Position numbers and translations under genes: made by a program. Below are positions 1 to 12,150 of a DNA stretch of 64,000 bases, in pieces (within the stretch, counting starts at the first letter, position 1; each line of letters opens with the position of its first letter). The notes beneath the pieces are model-generated. The model made no database searches and was not told the DNA's origin. It saw only the letters and a list, made by a program, of their open reading frames with translations. This DNA is from Macrostomum hystrix (Eukaryota; Platyhelminthes; Macrostomidae): the NCBI GenBank assembly GCA_950097015.1, contig CATNEN010000024.1, forward strand, positions 6,958,001 to 7,022,000, given 5' to 3'.

Positions 1-2119
1 AAATCCTGGCAATCTCTTTCAGCCACTGTGGCCCAGTACTGCTCAGTGAACTGCTCATCCCTGGCCAGACAGAGCAGATTGCCAGTCATCAGGCGCATAG
101 ATTTCGCCCAGTCTCTTGGCGCCCGATCACAATCGAGGAGGTCAAACGTCACGCCGATGCAGGACGCCCCGCCGCGGCACAGCCGAATGGATCTAACCTT
201 GACGTTGCAGTAGATTCTGATGTCCAGCTTGTGATTAAGCGTGCCCGACTTCACTTGGTCCATGCACTGTTGAAACTGCTCGAAGCAGTCGGCCCGAAGT
301 AGTCTGCAAAATTGAGCGCGTTGGCGATGCTTGCCTCAGTACATTACTCGTACTCAAAAGAGTTCGATTTTCGTTCGATATGCCGCATAAAGAATTGAGA
401 AATTAGGATTGTTTGTCCCGATTTATTCATGACAGTAGATACTTGAAGTACTCGTACATGCGCGGCATGAATGATTTTAGACTAATTCTTACTGACAAGT
501 ATCTACTCCTACTCCTATTCAGTATCCTCACATCCTACTCAGAATCCTGACATCCTACTCAGAATCCTGACATCCTACTCAGAATCCTGACATCCTACTC
601 AGAATCATGACACCCTACTCAGAATCATGACACCCTTATTAGAATCCTGACATCCTACTCAGAATCCTGACATCCTACTCAGAATCCTGACATCCTACTC
701 AGAATCATGACACCCTACTCAGAATCATGACACCCTAATTAGAATCCTGACATCCTATTCAGAATCCTGACATCCTACTCAGAATCCTGACATCCTACTC
801 AGAATCCTGACATCCTGCTCAGAATCCTGACATCCTACTCAGAATCCTGACAAGAGATTTGAGTATTCTGATATACGAATCAATCAAAATCCTTTCATTC
901 CCAACATGATCCAGACATGCTACTGAAGCATTAAGAATTCTGACTTTAACTGTAAGCGTGAGCCAGACGCACCTGAACATCGTGTCAAAGTAGTCCTCAA
1001 CGGACTGATAGGGCCCATCGATCCTGGCCGGCTTCAGGCCAGTCAGCATGGAGCTGCGGCCTGCCGAGACCTCCTTACTTGTTGGCATGATGCTGGTCGA
1101 CCTGCGACCATCGGGCCGCATATCGGCCACAGCGGTTAGCAGATCTAGCAAAAGGCCGTTGCTAGGCGACATCGGAGCGGCCCTTAGCAAAGGCAGCAGG
1201 CGGGACAGGCAGCCGGGATCGTGGGCCAGTAGGCAGCGCGCAAAGTCAATAAGAATCCTTCGGTGCATACTGACTAACGAAGACGAATTGGAGGATTCCG
1301 CGGCATCGGCTGCCAGCAGTGGAGTCAGAAATCTAGCCAAGGTGGTCTGCGTGTCATCAGGGGAGTATGATGTCGAATACGGAAATATTATACTCAAATA
1401 CTTAACAGCTATCTAGTTGCTACCTGTGAGCTGGCCGTCTCCATGACAACATTCCATTTGCCATGCGCACCCGGCCGACTAGCAAGCAGTCGCTCCAGTG
1501 CAGTCAGCAGGCGACAGACGGCGCCGCCTAACCTGGCGTCGACGCAAAGTCCACAGTCGCCTAGCAGAGCCATCGACCAGACGGCTTCCGGATCGCCAAA
1601 CTCGGCGATGAGCCGACCGCAGCCCGCCAGCCGATTGTTGATCTTGTCCGCAATCTCTAGTAGGTGTTCAACGAATTTCAACCACTCGGCGCAGTCACGC
1701 CTGCTCAGGCGCAACAGCTGACAGTTGGCGATGCTGGACGAATGATCGCGACGGACTATTAGGCGGAGCCTATCGCCGCACTTTGGCGCCAGGGCGCCGT
1801 AGGCGGCAGTAACATCGGCTTGCCGAAGCAGCAGAAGCCTGTTCCCAATGATCGGTGCCTCTCCGCCTCCCTGGACGTTCGATGGAAGAAGCACAGTGGC
1901 TATGCCGGAGGCGGCTGCACCTGGTGCTGTGGGCAGCATCCACAGCTTGATGACGGCGTCCAGCTGCTCGTCTGGCGCCACGTCGCCGAATGAGAGATGG
2001 CGACGCTGGTTAGTCGACACCTTCGCCGGTGGCGGAGTCGGAGCCGGAGACTGGGAGTTCCAAGGCTTCGATGAACATTGCCAGATTGAGTGCTGGCGCT
2101 TGCGGCCGCGCTTTGGGTA
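1..2119 (-). CDS. ZNFX1: ZNFX1-like NFX1-type zinc-finger helicase, N-terminal part (partial)
   Basis: Three exons read right to left: 2119-1424, 1346-973 and 303-1 (cut by the window edge). Phases agree across both introns (phase 0, then phase 2). The first exon shown opens at an AG acceptor without a Met, so the true start lies in an exon I did not find. The best family evidence is the second junction, which joins FDTMF to RLLRADCFEQFQQCM and gives the DxxFRLLRxDF signature of ZNFX1 just before its helicase. The 1-303 exon then reads LDIRIYCNVKV and DWAKSMRLMTGNLLCLARDE, matching the beta-rich segment that precedes the helicase core. The upstream exons encode a helical, Leu-rich region consistent with the family's armadillo-like N-terminus. 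Family members are RNA helicases of small-RNA inheritance and antiviral sensing. No helicase motif lies inside the window, so the assignment rests on these pre-helicase segments, recalled rather than searched. Confidence 0.75.
521..850. repeat. Minisatellite, 20-bp unit, about 16 copies, in ZNFX1-like intron
   Basis: The unit is agaatcctgacatcctactc with single-base variants (tcatgacaccc, ttatt). It fills half of the intron 304-972. Read in the sense of the gene, each unit carries a GTCAG that resembles a 3' splice site. Confidence 0.97.
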
Positions 2120-2339
2120 CTGCAGTGCGACGGTGCCAAAGGAAGCAGACAATTTACAAACCTATTTTAAACGCTAAAGGATTTCGGACACCTAGTCGCC
2201 CACAACTTCGTGTCTCTTCCTAGCCTCTTTACAGTAGAACTACCTAGGCCCTAGGGAATTTTTCCCGTAAGAGCTAGTGTATTTCATTCAGCCCTATTCA
2301 CGAATTTGCACTGCGCCTCAGTGCGGCCTCGCCAGGCCT

Positions 2340-2450
2340 TCAAACTTCATCACCTCGTCACCAGAATGTGCCTGCATCATCTTCGACTTTAGAGGTGACC
2401 GGACTTTATCTAGACGGAGCTGCTGGACCTTCAAAAGTTCAACAAGTACA
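2340..2450. repeat. Dispersed repeat copy 1 (partner at 4035-4150)
   Basis: This shares blocks with 4035-4150: tgtgcctgcatcatct, then ctttatctagacgga, then tgctggaccttcaa followed by a caacaa stretch. Neither copy keeps a shared reading frame, so a decayed interspersed repeat is more likely than a gene pair. Confidence 0.6.
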
Positions 2451-2657
2451 CAAATACACTTATGTACATAAAAGCTCTTATGGGAAAAATCAGACCTTCG
2501 GCTAGAACCGTTGAATATCTCGACGGTCTGAAGGTGGGGCAACCCTCTTGGCATAAAAACGGGCGGCAAAATGGCTTGCTTGGTAGTCCTACTGTTAACA
2601 ATTAAAACTCTACTGTAATGGTTAGTTTGACTGTAGTGATTAGATCATTAGCTAGAG

Positions 2658-2907
2658 GGTAGTGGCTATTCGTACGGCAGAATCTCCGATCTTGTAGTGC
2701 ATTTCCAAGAAATGATGAAACGAGTTATAACAAATCTAAAATGTAAACTGCGATGCTTGTCGATTTTTCTTATAAATAAAAACTGTTTGATAATTTTCTT
2801 AGATGATAGATGATAAAATTATACGTGTTCGCCAACCCGCGGCAAGCTTCCTCATGGTGATTTATTGGATTTTATATTTCCTGACTGCCGTACGAATAGC
2901 CACTTCC
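2658..2907. mobile_element. 250-bp MITE with 23-bp inverted repeats and 9-bp target duplication
   Basis: The ends are inverted copies starting GG(T/A)AGTGGCTATTCGTACG, 23 bp long with one mismatch (2658-2680 and 2885-2907). They are bordered on both sides by the 9-bp direct repeat TAGCTAGAG (2649-2657 and 2908-2916). There is no coding capacity inside. A 9-bp duplication fits a non-autonomous Mutator-like element best, but the superfamily is an inference from duplication length alone. Confidence 0.85.
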
Positions 2908-4034
2908 TAGCTAGAGTGTCAAGGGAAGATTGTCAAGCTCAGACTTCTTCCATTCACTAGCTAATGTAAGTAATAAACTGAACTAGGAATAAGCCCTTCG
3001 TAAATTTATAGGAAATCTACTATGAAAATAGTAAATTCCTGAACGAATTTTTTTATCGTTAAATTGTTCTCTTTTAGATGGCATGTGTTTATAAGAATGG
3101 AAGCTAAACTACGAGTAAAAAATAAACAAATCCTACTTTAAACTCAACCAAAATTGTGTCGAATCTTCTAGGATATGACGTCCATGACTAGGATATGAAT
3201 TATGAAGCTAAAACACAACATTTAGCCTGGAGTGAAGGTTAAAGCGTTCAGGGAGTTTGGTAGCCATAAGATCCCATGCTGAACCAAAATGGTCAGCTAT
3301 CTCGGAAACGACAGCTAAACCTGCATTTTTTCTGAAATGTCATGCAAAACTAACGAACAAACGTTTAAAAAGAGCAGAATTTTATAACAGCGAACTTACC
3401 ATTGCTTTAATAACAAAGCCGCCAAGCTGACGGTTCTCTATAGCAGCTCGTAGATGCTACACGCCTACAGCAATTGACTATTGATTTTCTCTATACTCGT
3501 AGCTAGGCCTTGAGGGCTCGAATAAGTTTCACTTAAAAGTGTTCAAAACAAAACAAAGATAGCCTGACTTCATTTTCGACAGCCCTTTATCTTTATTCAG
3601 TTTGGAGGGGTTGGGGCCGCTGCATTAAAAGTTCAGAAATATGTGAATGTACATTAGTCTGTTCTCGTTAAAGAGCAATGTACATAGGAGAAAGTGGCCT
3701 CCGCGTCAGCTAGCTAGCTTCTAGTCAGCTAGCTAGGGCGCCAGCTAGCTTGACACTTCCACTAGTAAAAAATAAAAAATCCGGTTGGACACATGGCGGG
3801 CTAGACATACTGGTGTGGCGTGGACTACTTAAAATAAGTTCTTTCCAAACATACAGGCGCATAGTAATTTAACTATCAGTGGAACTACTACTATAGTGGG
3901 GAATTGCCCCTTGACAATTTTTTTGTGCTGCACTTAAAAGGAACAACGCAAGCACACGAAACTCAAGAACACGGGTCAAATTTTTGTTGCGCATCTTCTG
4001 GAAAAATAATCAAGTTGCCAGTTGTCAGGCCTTC

Positions 4035-4150
4035 AACATTTATCAGCATGTCACCCGACGTCCCGACTGTGCCTGCATCACCTCTGTCTTCGGTAGTCAC
4101 CTACCTTTATCTAGACGGACTTGCTGGACCTTCAAGGGCTACAACAGGTG
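4035..4150. repeat. Dispersed repeat copy 2 (partner at 2340-2450)
   Basis: This is a diverged copy of the block at 2340-2450, in the same orientation. It lies in a short open frame (3904-4176) that I do not regard as a gene because the partner copy does not preserve it. Confidence 0.6.
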
Positions 4151-6827
4151 GAAATAGGTCACTGGGGACACCTTGACGTGAATTTCTCGATTTTCACTGA
4201 TCAAGCCTAAACATTAGTTTAATCCTGATCTTAAAACCAACCGGAACTCTACGACTATAGCATTAAACTTCGAACCCTCGACCATTTGCCACGTCAGCGC
4301 TAATAGATTATTAGATTAGCAATGCGCCATGTTAATCCAGAATACACAGTGATAAAAAGGTAAATTAATACAGGCTGTGGGAAGGATATCCACGTATAAT
4401 TAAGTATCGAGTCTTTGTTATTCTAAATTATCAGATTATGGTACCATTATTATTCTGAATTCATCTAAGCTATCATCAGATGAGCTCATGGATGCTGGAA
4501 AAGTGCAGCTCTGCTACGTTGCAAATTTCGCATCCGACTTCGTTATGATGAGAGTTTCGGAAGTCCAGAGATTGGTGACCAAAATTGGCGGTTGCATAAA
4601 GAAGGGATACAAAAAGAAGTAAGCCGAAAAAACGTAGCTACAAAGTCAGCATGATTGTGTAATTTTTGGGAGCTGCAAGTATGCGCATACAAAGGTGTAT
4701 TTGTTAATTATTTTATCGTAGTTCATTTAGGCAATGATATTATTGTCTGGCAAGCTGGACGTCGACTGCGGGCCCCCAGTTGCATGAAAAATACGCAACA
4801 TGAAACAAACAAACGAACTAATAATTAGCGCAGCATATAAATTACCAAATTCATGCGACACTAGCAAACAACAATAAGACTACACTTATAGTAGGACAAA
4901 ATTGCATTCATCAAAAGCATACATACACATACATATACATACATAGTCGCGACAAACGAGGCGGTGAAGTTTGGGTGCGGTTTCGGGGCCAAAGCCTGAG
5001 ACTCCAAGCAAAATAACAAACAGCGGGGAAATAACAAACGCTTGGCAGGCAGAATGCATCCGGAAATCCATTGAGAACAAACTGACACACAAAAGCGACG
5101 CCAACAAAAGCTACTCAACTCTTTATTAAAAAAGCATATAATTCAGAATTTAATTGTGCTGACAGTCAGCAACAGTGTCACATTTTAACGATTGGTGGTT
5201 GTTTATAAGAAAGTTATTTGACTAAATATTTTCATACGCAGCTTATAAAAATAACTAAAGATAGTTATCGATTACAAAGCGACCGCCTAATGCTGATTGG
5301 CTGGATCTATACTACCCCCAAATTCCTACCCCCAACTAGTAGACAATGTGGAGTGAAATATGCGGTTTCAACCAATCAGCATTCAGTAACTGCTTTCTCG
5401 TTAAATCTTCACAAGTCTATATTTATCCTTGAAAAAATCTTATGCAAATTGCAGAAAAGGACAGGAAGAAGCGGTACATGCTAAACAGGTTTGTAAAACG
5501 CAGCAGAACCTGAATAACACAAAATTAACTTACAAAAGATTGTTTAGACTTCTTACATAAAAGGTAACTGAACATAAGATAATCATTTTTCGAATACTAT
5601 TTTATCGTTAACCTAAACTATAAAGAGTTTAAACAAATATAAAGACTATAAACAAACCCGCGATACCACTAATAGTACATGCTCGACTGTCTTAATACGC
5701 GCGACACACACAGCATGTTCGCACACCTGCCTTTATTAGCGAACTAAAATTATAAACTTATTAGAATCGAAAAGGAAAATGGAATTAGGAATGCCCCCCG
5801 ACATAGCTAGGCAGCTATTTGGGAAAGGGATGGGTGAATCTATAAAAATATAACAGAGAAATCTAAAGCAGCTAAACTAGTGAGCAAGACAAGACGAACA
5901 CTCATTATATTGATGAGAAATAATCAAATTGAACACAACTACAATGGTTAGAACTATGCAAAAGTTTGGACTAATAGAATCCGACGAGTACATCGCTTTA
6001 AAGCAGAGAATATTGCGCCAATAGAAGAGTTGACATGTAAAGTTGTTCTAGAGGAGAGTTCGGATAGATAGGGAATAGAAACAAAAGGCATAAAAACCTA
6101 TGCTAACACTGACTACTCACAGTAAGTAATAAAGTTTTTCGCGCGCTTTTAAATTAAATAACTAGTTAAGAAATATAATTTATAAACATAATCACTTCTA
6201 AAATAAGAGAGGGCAAAAACTGAAATTTGAATGCTTGTTTGAGGCGAACAATGGTATGTGTGAGTGTGTGTGAGTGAGCATGAATGCATGACAGAGGGGA
6301 GGGAACAAAATAAATAGCGGGCAATAGAGATACTACTTTAAATTAACGGCGAGAAACGCTGCAGGTTGACTCGATAGACCATTATCTATAGCCTTTTTGG
6401 GGCGAAGCGGATCAGATACCTTTTAAAAGGTTTCTTAACAACGCACTAGATAATGGCTATCAAGTTTTCATATGAAGCATAAAAATTGAAACAAATAACA
6501 AATAACGCGAATCTAAAGGAGCAGCAATGCACAGGAGAAATCGGCAAAGAATTTGTAGTAAATTACGCAGCACACGGAAACAATCAGGGTTAAGGGTAAA
6601 AGTTCGAACCATTGAATAGTAGACAAAAAAAGAAATAGACAATGAAAATCATTCATTCATGAAGCTGTGCTACTTTTGTGTGTGTGTGTGCAAACAATTT
6701 AACAAAATTAAACTCTTCCCATACTGTGCACACACTACTATCCTGCCAAACCTCAATTTCAGTAGTATTATTAGGATTTGCCAACTTGTATAGGCAGGCG
6801 ATTAAGATGACGACTCGGTCTGTAATT

Positions 6828-9440
6828 TTAGCCCGAAGTGGCACCTGAAATAAAACAATACACGGATAATGCATTTTACATTGATTTTGACATACACGAC
6901 GCTGCTGCTGTTGTTATACCCGGATATGAGTGGCCAAAATGCCTCTCGCACCGAGGTCCCTGAGTTCGATTCCGCGGTAAGGCTACATTTTTAGGGGCGC
7001 AGCCGCGGAGAGAAGGCTTGGGGGCTTGTCGTGCAATTTACGCCTTTGAGGGGCCAAACTCTAAGGCACAGCTCTCGTGTAAATAGTATTATTAATAAGT
7101 TGTTAGAGCTTCCGTCTTCCGAATGAGAGGTCGGGAGTTCGAATCTCAACCCAAAGATAACTAAAAATGGCGTTGTCTCACCTGAGCTGCCGGCAACATT
7201 CGGATTCGACTGCGGTAGGCCGCCTTGTGCCGAAACAACTGGCACTGGAATGATGCGGTCAGACAGAATGGCAGCGTAATTGACAGGACACGCCTACATA
7301 GCATGCAGACATGACATTGGTGGGAGCCCAGCTACCTAGTATACCTATACCCAGCTACCTATGGAAACTATCCATAGGAAGAGAGGGAAACTATCTATAG
7401 GAAGGGAGGGAAACTATCCATAGGAAGAGAGGGAAACTGTCCATAGGAAGGGACTGAAACTATCCATAGGAAGGGAGGAAACTATCCATAGGAAGAGAGG
7501 GAAACTAACCCTTGGAAGGGAGGGAAACTGTCCATATGAAGGGAAACTATCTATAGGAAGGGAGGGAAACTATCCATAGGAACAGAGGGAAACTGTCCAT
7601 AGGAAGTGAGGGAAACTAACCTTTGGAAGTGAGGGAAACTAACCTTTGGAAGGGAGGGAAACTATCCATAGGAAGGGAGGGAAACTAACCCTTGGAAGGG
7701 AGGGAAACTATCCATAGGAAGGGAGGGAAGTTTCCCAATAAAAATTTGAAGGACAACTAAAGCAATACACAAAATACTCCCAGTGCCCAGCCTAGCAGAG
7801 TGTGAAGCCAAGGCAACCAACCAAAGTAAGGATGATCCATAGCCTCCTTGGCTGTGAGCCGGTCATTGTGATCGTAGCGGAGCAGTCTGTCCAGGAAATC
7901 TAGCGCCTCCGGACTGACCAGGTACTGATTGCCGCTGTGCACGAATCTCTCCCAGCGCTTGCGGCTGTGCTTAGCCAGAATATCGTTGAAGCGCGGATCC
8001 AGCACAATCTGGTATTTGTGAATGTAGGCAAACAGATCATCCGTGCCAAGCACCTTGGCTATGCGAACTAGCTGGTCGTAGTTGTCCTGGCCGTGGAAGA
8101 ACGGCTCCTTCTTGAATATCATTGAGGCGAACATGCAGCCGAGGCTCCACATGTCCAGTGAGTAGTCGTACATCTGAAATAGGTATTTGGTGGATATTTA
8201 AGTCCCGATACTTTTTGTTTAGAATTCCGAAGAATCCACCAATTCTCACCTGGTAATCCAGCAGCAGTTCGGGTCCTTTGAAGTAGCGCGACGCCACGCG
8301 AACATTGTACTCCTGACCGGCATGATAGAACTCGGCCAGGCCCCAGTCAATGAGGCGAAGCTGGGGCGTTTGAAAAATTAACACGATATTATACTTCTAC
8401 TGTTGAGCTCTTTATTGGTCATGAGATTCTGTTGAAAACTAGGGTTTTAGCCTCAAATTTCTTAAATCGCTGATTCTTTTGGTTCCTTAGGATTCTTCAG
8501 TGATCCATCAGGATTCTTCAGTGATCCATCAGGATTCTTCAATGATCCATCAGGATTCTTCAATGATCCATCAGGATACTTCAGTGATCCATCAGGATTC
8601 TTCAGTGATCCATCAGGATTCTTCAATGATCCATCAGGATTCTTCAATGATCCATCAGGATACTTCAGTGATCCATCAGGATTCTTCAGTGATCCATCAG
8701 GATACTTCAGTGATCCATCAGGATTCTTCAGTGATACATCAGGATTCTTCAATGATCCATCAGGATACTTCAGTGATCCATCAGGATTCTTCAGTGATCC
8801 ATCAGGATTCTTCAATGATCCATCAGGATACTTCAGTGATCCATCAGGATACTTCTTCAGTGATCCATCAGGATACTTCAGTGATCCATCAGGATACTTC
8901 AGTAACTACTTCAATAGCACTTCGCTGCATTATTACCTTCCTGTGTTCGTGATCGATCATAACATTGTGCGGCTTAACATCTCGATGCATGATGCCCATG
9001 CTGTGGCAGTAGTCCAACGCCTTTAACAATTCGAACAGGTAGTAGCGAATATCGTAGTCCACCAAGGTCTGGTAAAGCTGTTTAAAGTCCGTATTGTTCA
9101 CGTGCTCAAATATGAGAGCTGGAGTGCGTGAGACCGGATCCTTTACAATGCCGTGCAGACTAATGATGTTAGTGCCGCCTTTCAGATTCTCTAGAATCTT
9201 AATTTCGCGCTTAATTTTGCGTTTCTTAACTGGCTTTAAGACTTTGATAACAACTTTCTCATTGTTGGAGATGTTGATACCTTCGAAGACCTCTGAGTAT
9301 TTGCCGCGACCAAGCTTGCGCACAATCTGGTAGTCGTCCTGATTGCCCCATTCCACAACCAGGGCCTCATAGTCCCAGTATTCGCGTTCACGGACTGCAT
9401 TTGCGTCAGCATAGACGCGAGCTTTACTAGGCAGGGGCAT
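6828..9440 (-). CDS. CSNK2A: Casein kinase II catalytic subunit alpha
   Basis: Five exons: 9440-8937, 8360-8250, 8173-7822, 7244-7182 and 6844-6828, together 348 aa plus TAA. This is the catalytic subunit of CK2, a constitutive acidophilic Ser/Thr kinase of nucleus and cytoplasm. Landmarks in order: a basic stretch [16 protein letters not shown]; the glycine loop [11 protein letters not shown] (about 46-56); the catalytic loop [10 protein letters not shown] ending exon 1; the CK2-specific DWG in place of DFG at the start of exon 2; [12 protein letters not shown] in the activation segment; and [10 protein letters not shown] in the C-lobe. The core is near-identical to animal CK2 alpha. The divergent tail ([11 protein letters not shown] to GSSGATSG) comes from two tiny exons. 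I placed these by phase and by the match of YF-x-P-[IV]-V with the insect protein. Reading on without splicing would instead give a 3' tail that resembles no kinase. The 7822 donor is G|GTTGGT, a weak site. Confidence 0.97.
6915..7080 (+). repeat. SINE family A, fragment
   Basis: It lies in the last CK2 alpha intron, antisense to the gene. It keeps the box-B-like gagttcgattccgcgg and the body from gcagccgcggagagaaggct to gtgcaatttacgcc, and is truncated after the ccaa(a)ctc block. Confidence 0.8.
7083..7155 (+). repeat. tRNA-like SINE head, fragment
   Basis: The stretch gttagagcttccgtcttccg followed by ggtcgggagttcgaatctc has the A-box/B-box layout of a tRNA-derived SINE head, close to family B. 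No SINE body follows. Confidence 0.5.
7364..7732. repeat. Minisatellite, about 23-bp unit, in CK2 alpha intron
   Basis: Units are built on ggaagggagggaaactatcc followed by ata, with variants containing aacccttgg. The array occupies most of the intron 7245-7821. Confidence 0.95.
8490..8905. repeat. Minisatellite, 21-bp unit, about 20 copies, in CK2 alpha intron
   Basis: The unit is built on attcttcagtgatccatcag with an extra g, with c/a and t/a variants. It lies in the intron 8361-8936, ending about 30 bp from the 5' splice site. Open frames through it (NPDGSLK repeats on one strand, IHQDSS on the other) are by-products of a unit length divisible by three. Confidence 0.97.
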
Positions 9441-11364
9441 CGCTTAGTGATGGTTGAGTTGACCGATGTCTAATAGTTTTGGCCCCCAATTTAACTTGAT
9501 GATTTTAAGGGCAGGTTAGGCTTATCAAATAAAGTTCAATGCAGACGATTGTCAATTCTTGGTGTATCAAATAGTTATGCTGAACTTTGTTGCAAACTAA
9601 CAGAAGAATTTGGACTTAAGTGTCGAGTTTAAGCACTTAACAGTAGTTTAAAATGCAGATAAGCTGAGGGAAAATGTTATCAGGAAGGAAAGAGGTAAGA
9701 AAATAATATGGTTTAACTAAGATGTACTGGGAATAAGGACAAAAAGTGCAGTATAAAAGACTTATTTAATATAACTATTTGTTCTAACAAAATATGTCTA
9801 GAAAATATAACTAAAATAACTTAAATTTGTGCTAAAAGTTACAAACAGTCAGGTCAGGCCAAACAATCATTTGCCAAAAAGTTTATATAAATCCTTAGGT
9901 ACTGGAATAGTAAGCAGTTCGCTACAGTTACAATTACTTTATTACTTTGCTTTGTTTTGTTAAAATGTTCAGTTATGTAATGAAACTCTTGTAAGTATAA
10001 TTTCTGTAACCATAATTTGAACTATAAGTGGTAGCCAAAATACACCATTTCTGTAACCCTAACAAAACTTACAGTGGAACACTAATCAAAGATAAAGTCA
10101 GTATAAATATATACTAAGGCACATACATGCATAACCTCCCAAATCCTAGCTGGCCGTGCAACTTAGTTTTTGCTCTCATTTGCAACTAAGTTCGTTTCAT
10201 AGCTCTATTTACAACTTAGTTTGCTCTCATTTGCTCTCCTTTTCTCTCCCCTTTTTCCTTTTCTTCACGCCTTCCTTTTTTGTCCCTTGGTTCCCCCTTT
10301 GATTTTTTTGCACTTGGTCGATTGGTTTTTGTGACTTACCTTGCTTGGCCCTTGTTTCACCTGGCCGGGAGTTGCGCATGTATGCTAAGGCAGTTATGTC
10401 AAGAGCCCATTAAGATAAATTTGTGCCAGGCCATTTTTTATTTAGCTATGCTAATTTTCTAGAGTAACAAAGGTTTTCCATACAATGGCATGGCTAGTTG
10501 TCCTACAGCACTTGCATTGTTCCTACAGCCAACCTACACAACAGGATCATCCTATTCAACATGTATGATGATAGTTTTATGCCTTATAAAAAAACTAAAC
10601 AGTGTGCTAGTACATGCTAGATGGCAGAACCTTAAAAAACCTTGAGTACTTTTCAAATTGTACTTATAACAATTCATTTAGTGCCATGCCTTCCAAGAAA
10701 ATCTACTGCCCAAGTTCTCTATTGAATTAATTGGCAATCCACTTGTTTAATTTAATTAAAAAAATTACTTTTAAAATTTTTAACAAGTAACTAATTAAAT
10801 GTGCGCAAGTTTTGAATATTCTGGCAGTGTGTAGGCCTACTGTGCATGGATATGTCTATGGTAGAATCCTTGCACTTGTGGGAGGTTTCAAATTATGTAG
10901 TAGGTTATGGCTATGACTATGTTTATAGTGAAAATGTACAAACATAATAAAAAGGGTAGGCCCTAGGAGGGACAGGGAGGGTTAAATGATTATTATGTTG
11001 GTAGCAATCATGGCTGGATGTAACACTGACAAAAAACATTCATATTGCTAGCCTACAGCCTACTGTAGATATATGCAACTTAAACCTCTGAGTGCAAGAG
11101 CTAAGACCTGAATGCAATACCGCTGTTGCAACCAGCAACAAATGAATCCATGACCTACTGAATCAGCATCTATTTGGACAAGTTTCTGTGGCATTGCTGC
11201 CACCCACACTTCACCCTTTGCAACATCTTTTTCTGGATGCAACACTACTATGCCATATGAGTGTACCATTGTCCATTATGATAACTGAGTTACTTGTTGG
11301 CTGTTTTTAGTTGTTTGTAAAAATGTTAAAAGGTTATTCTTTTGTAAAACAAGTAAACATGTGA

Positions 11365-11447
11365 AGCTTAGAAACTTTGTCCAACTCGGAATATTCAGAC
11401 ACTTATTTCGACTCGGAATATTCCGAGTTGGACAAAGTTTCTAAGCT
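11365..11447. repeat. Perfect 32-bp inverted repeat with 19-nt loop
   Basis: Arm 11365-11396 begins AGCTTAGAAACTTTGTCC and arm 11416-11447 is its exact reverse complement. The loop is 11397-11415. Each arm also contains the self-complementary core GGAATATTC or its extension. Nothing nearby suggests that it belongs to a longer transposon. Confidence 0.95.
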
Positions 11448-12039
11448 AACCTGTAAACTAGAGGATTGCTCATTATCTTTTCCTATTTGATGCTTGTTTT
11501 GATTTGAGTCGCTAAGCTAAAACAGGTAAAAAATAACTAAGATTCAGAATAGGAAACTAAAATATTGTCAAGTTTTAAACTGAAAGACATAATAGCTAAG
11601 GCAGTTGAAATAGATTGTGGCTTGAGCATAATTTAAATGTCAGTAAAACACCCAAAGCATAAAAAAATCATAAAGCATCAGTTAGAAATGATTGTTAAAC
11701 CACATTTATGAACTTCATGTTTAGATAATAGTTAATAATATGAAGCATATGTTTTCAGTCATACAGAGAACTAATAAATGTCGCTAAATCTCGACATGAT
11801 GATTTGCTAGTTCATTGCACCGGCTATGTCAATCGGGAAATTATTACGTTGGGTAAGCTACGATATTTGACGGAAATTATATTGATGAACACAGTCAAAC
11901 TTTCATTACCACTTAGTCATTAAAAATTTTTGTTCTCAAATATAGCAAAATGCTAGCAAATTTTACCAATATAATAGTCGAAATTCTTGCTAATTACAAC
12001 CTTTACATTCGCATATAAAGTATTTTGTTTTATAGTTGG

Positions 12040-12053
12040 ACTTCTATGGTAAC
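12040..12053 (+). promoter_or_regulatory. Candidate RFX X-box upstream of CCDC113
   Basis: ACTTCTATGGTAAC fits the relaxed X-box pattern RYYNYYATRRNRAC at every position and lies 98 bp before the ATG. X-boxes recruit RFX factors to ciliary genes, and CCDC113 is one. By base odds about two matches are expected per 64 kb, so the position next to a ciliary gene carries the weight. Confidence 0.55.
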
Positions 12054-12150
12054 GCAGTTGAAAAAACGTTTAAATCTACATTTATTTCATCGAGATAATT
12101 TATCCGTCTGATTCTGTCATACGATCTGGCCTCGCATAAACAGATTCACC

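Larger units (their letters stand above)
2120..6827. other. Spacer between ZNFX1-like and CK2 alpha genes
   Basis: I see no convincing exon here; the open frames are short, AT-biased and without family resemblance. The spacer holds a MITE (2658-2907) and two diverged copies of a dispersed repeat (2340-2450 and 4035-4150) sharing tgtgcctgcatca and ctttatctagacgga. It also has a run of nested GCTAGC palindromes (about 3705-3755). The 5' end of the ZNFX1-like gene and the 3' UTR of CK2 alpha must lie partly in it. Confidence 0.6.
9441..12150. other. AT-rich spacer between CK2 alpha and CCDC113 (divergent genes)
   Basis: I see no supported exon. The spacer should hold both promoters, since the genes point away from each other. 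Visible items are a perfect 32-bp foldback at 11365-11447 and an X-box-like site at 12040-12053 just ahead of CCDC113. Confidence 0.6.

Noticed and set aside
3904-4176. 90-codon frame in the 2120-6827 spacer
   Set aside because: It overlaps a dispersed repeat whose other copy lacks the frame. It has no splice or family support.
8462-8952. Repeat proteins NPDGSLK and IHQDSS
   Set aside because: Both come from a 21-bp intronic minisatellite of CK2 alpha, open on both strands.
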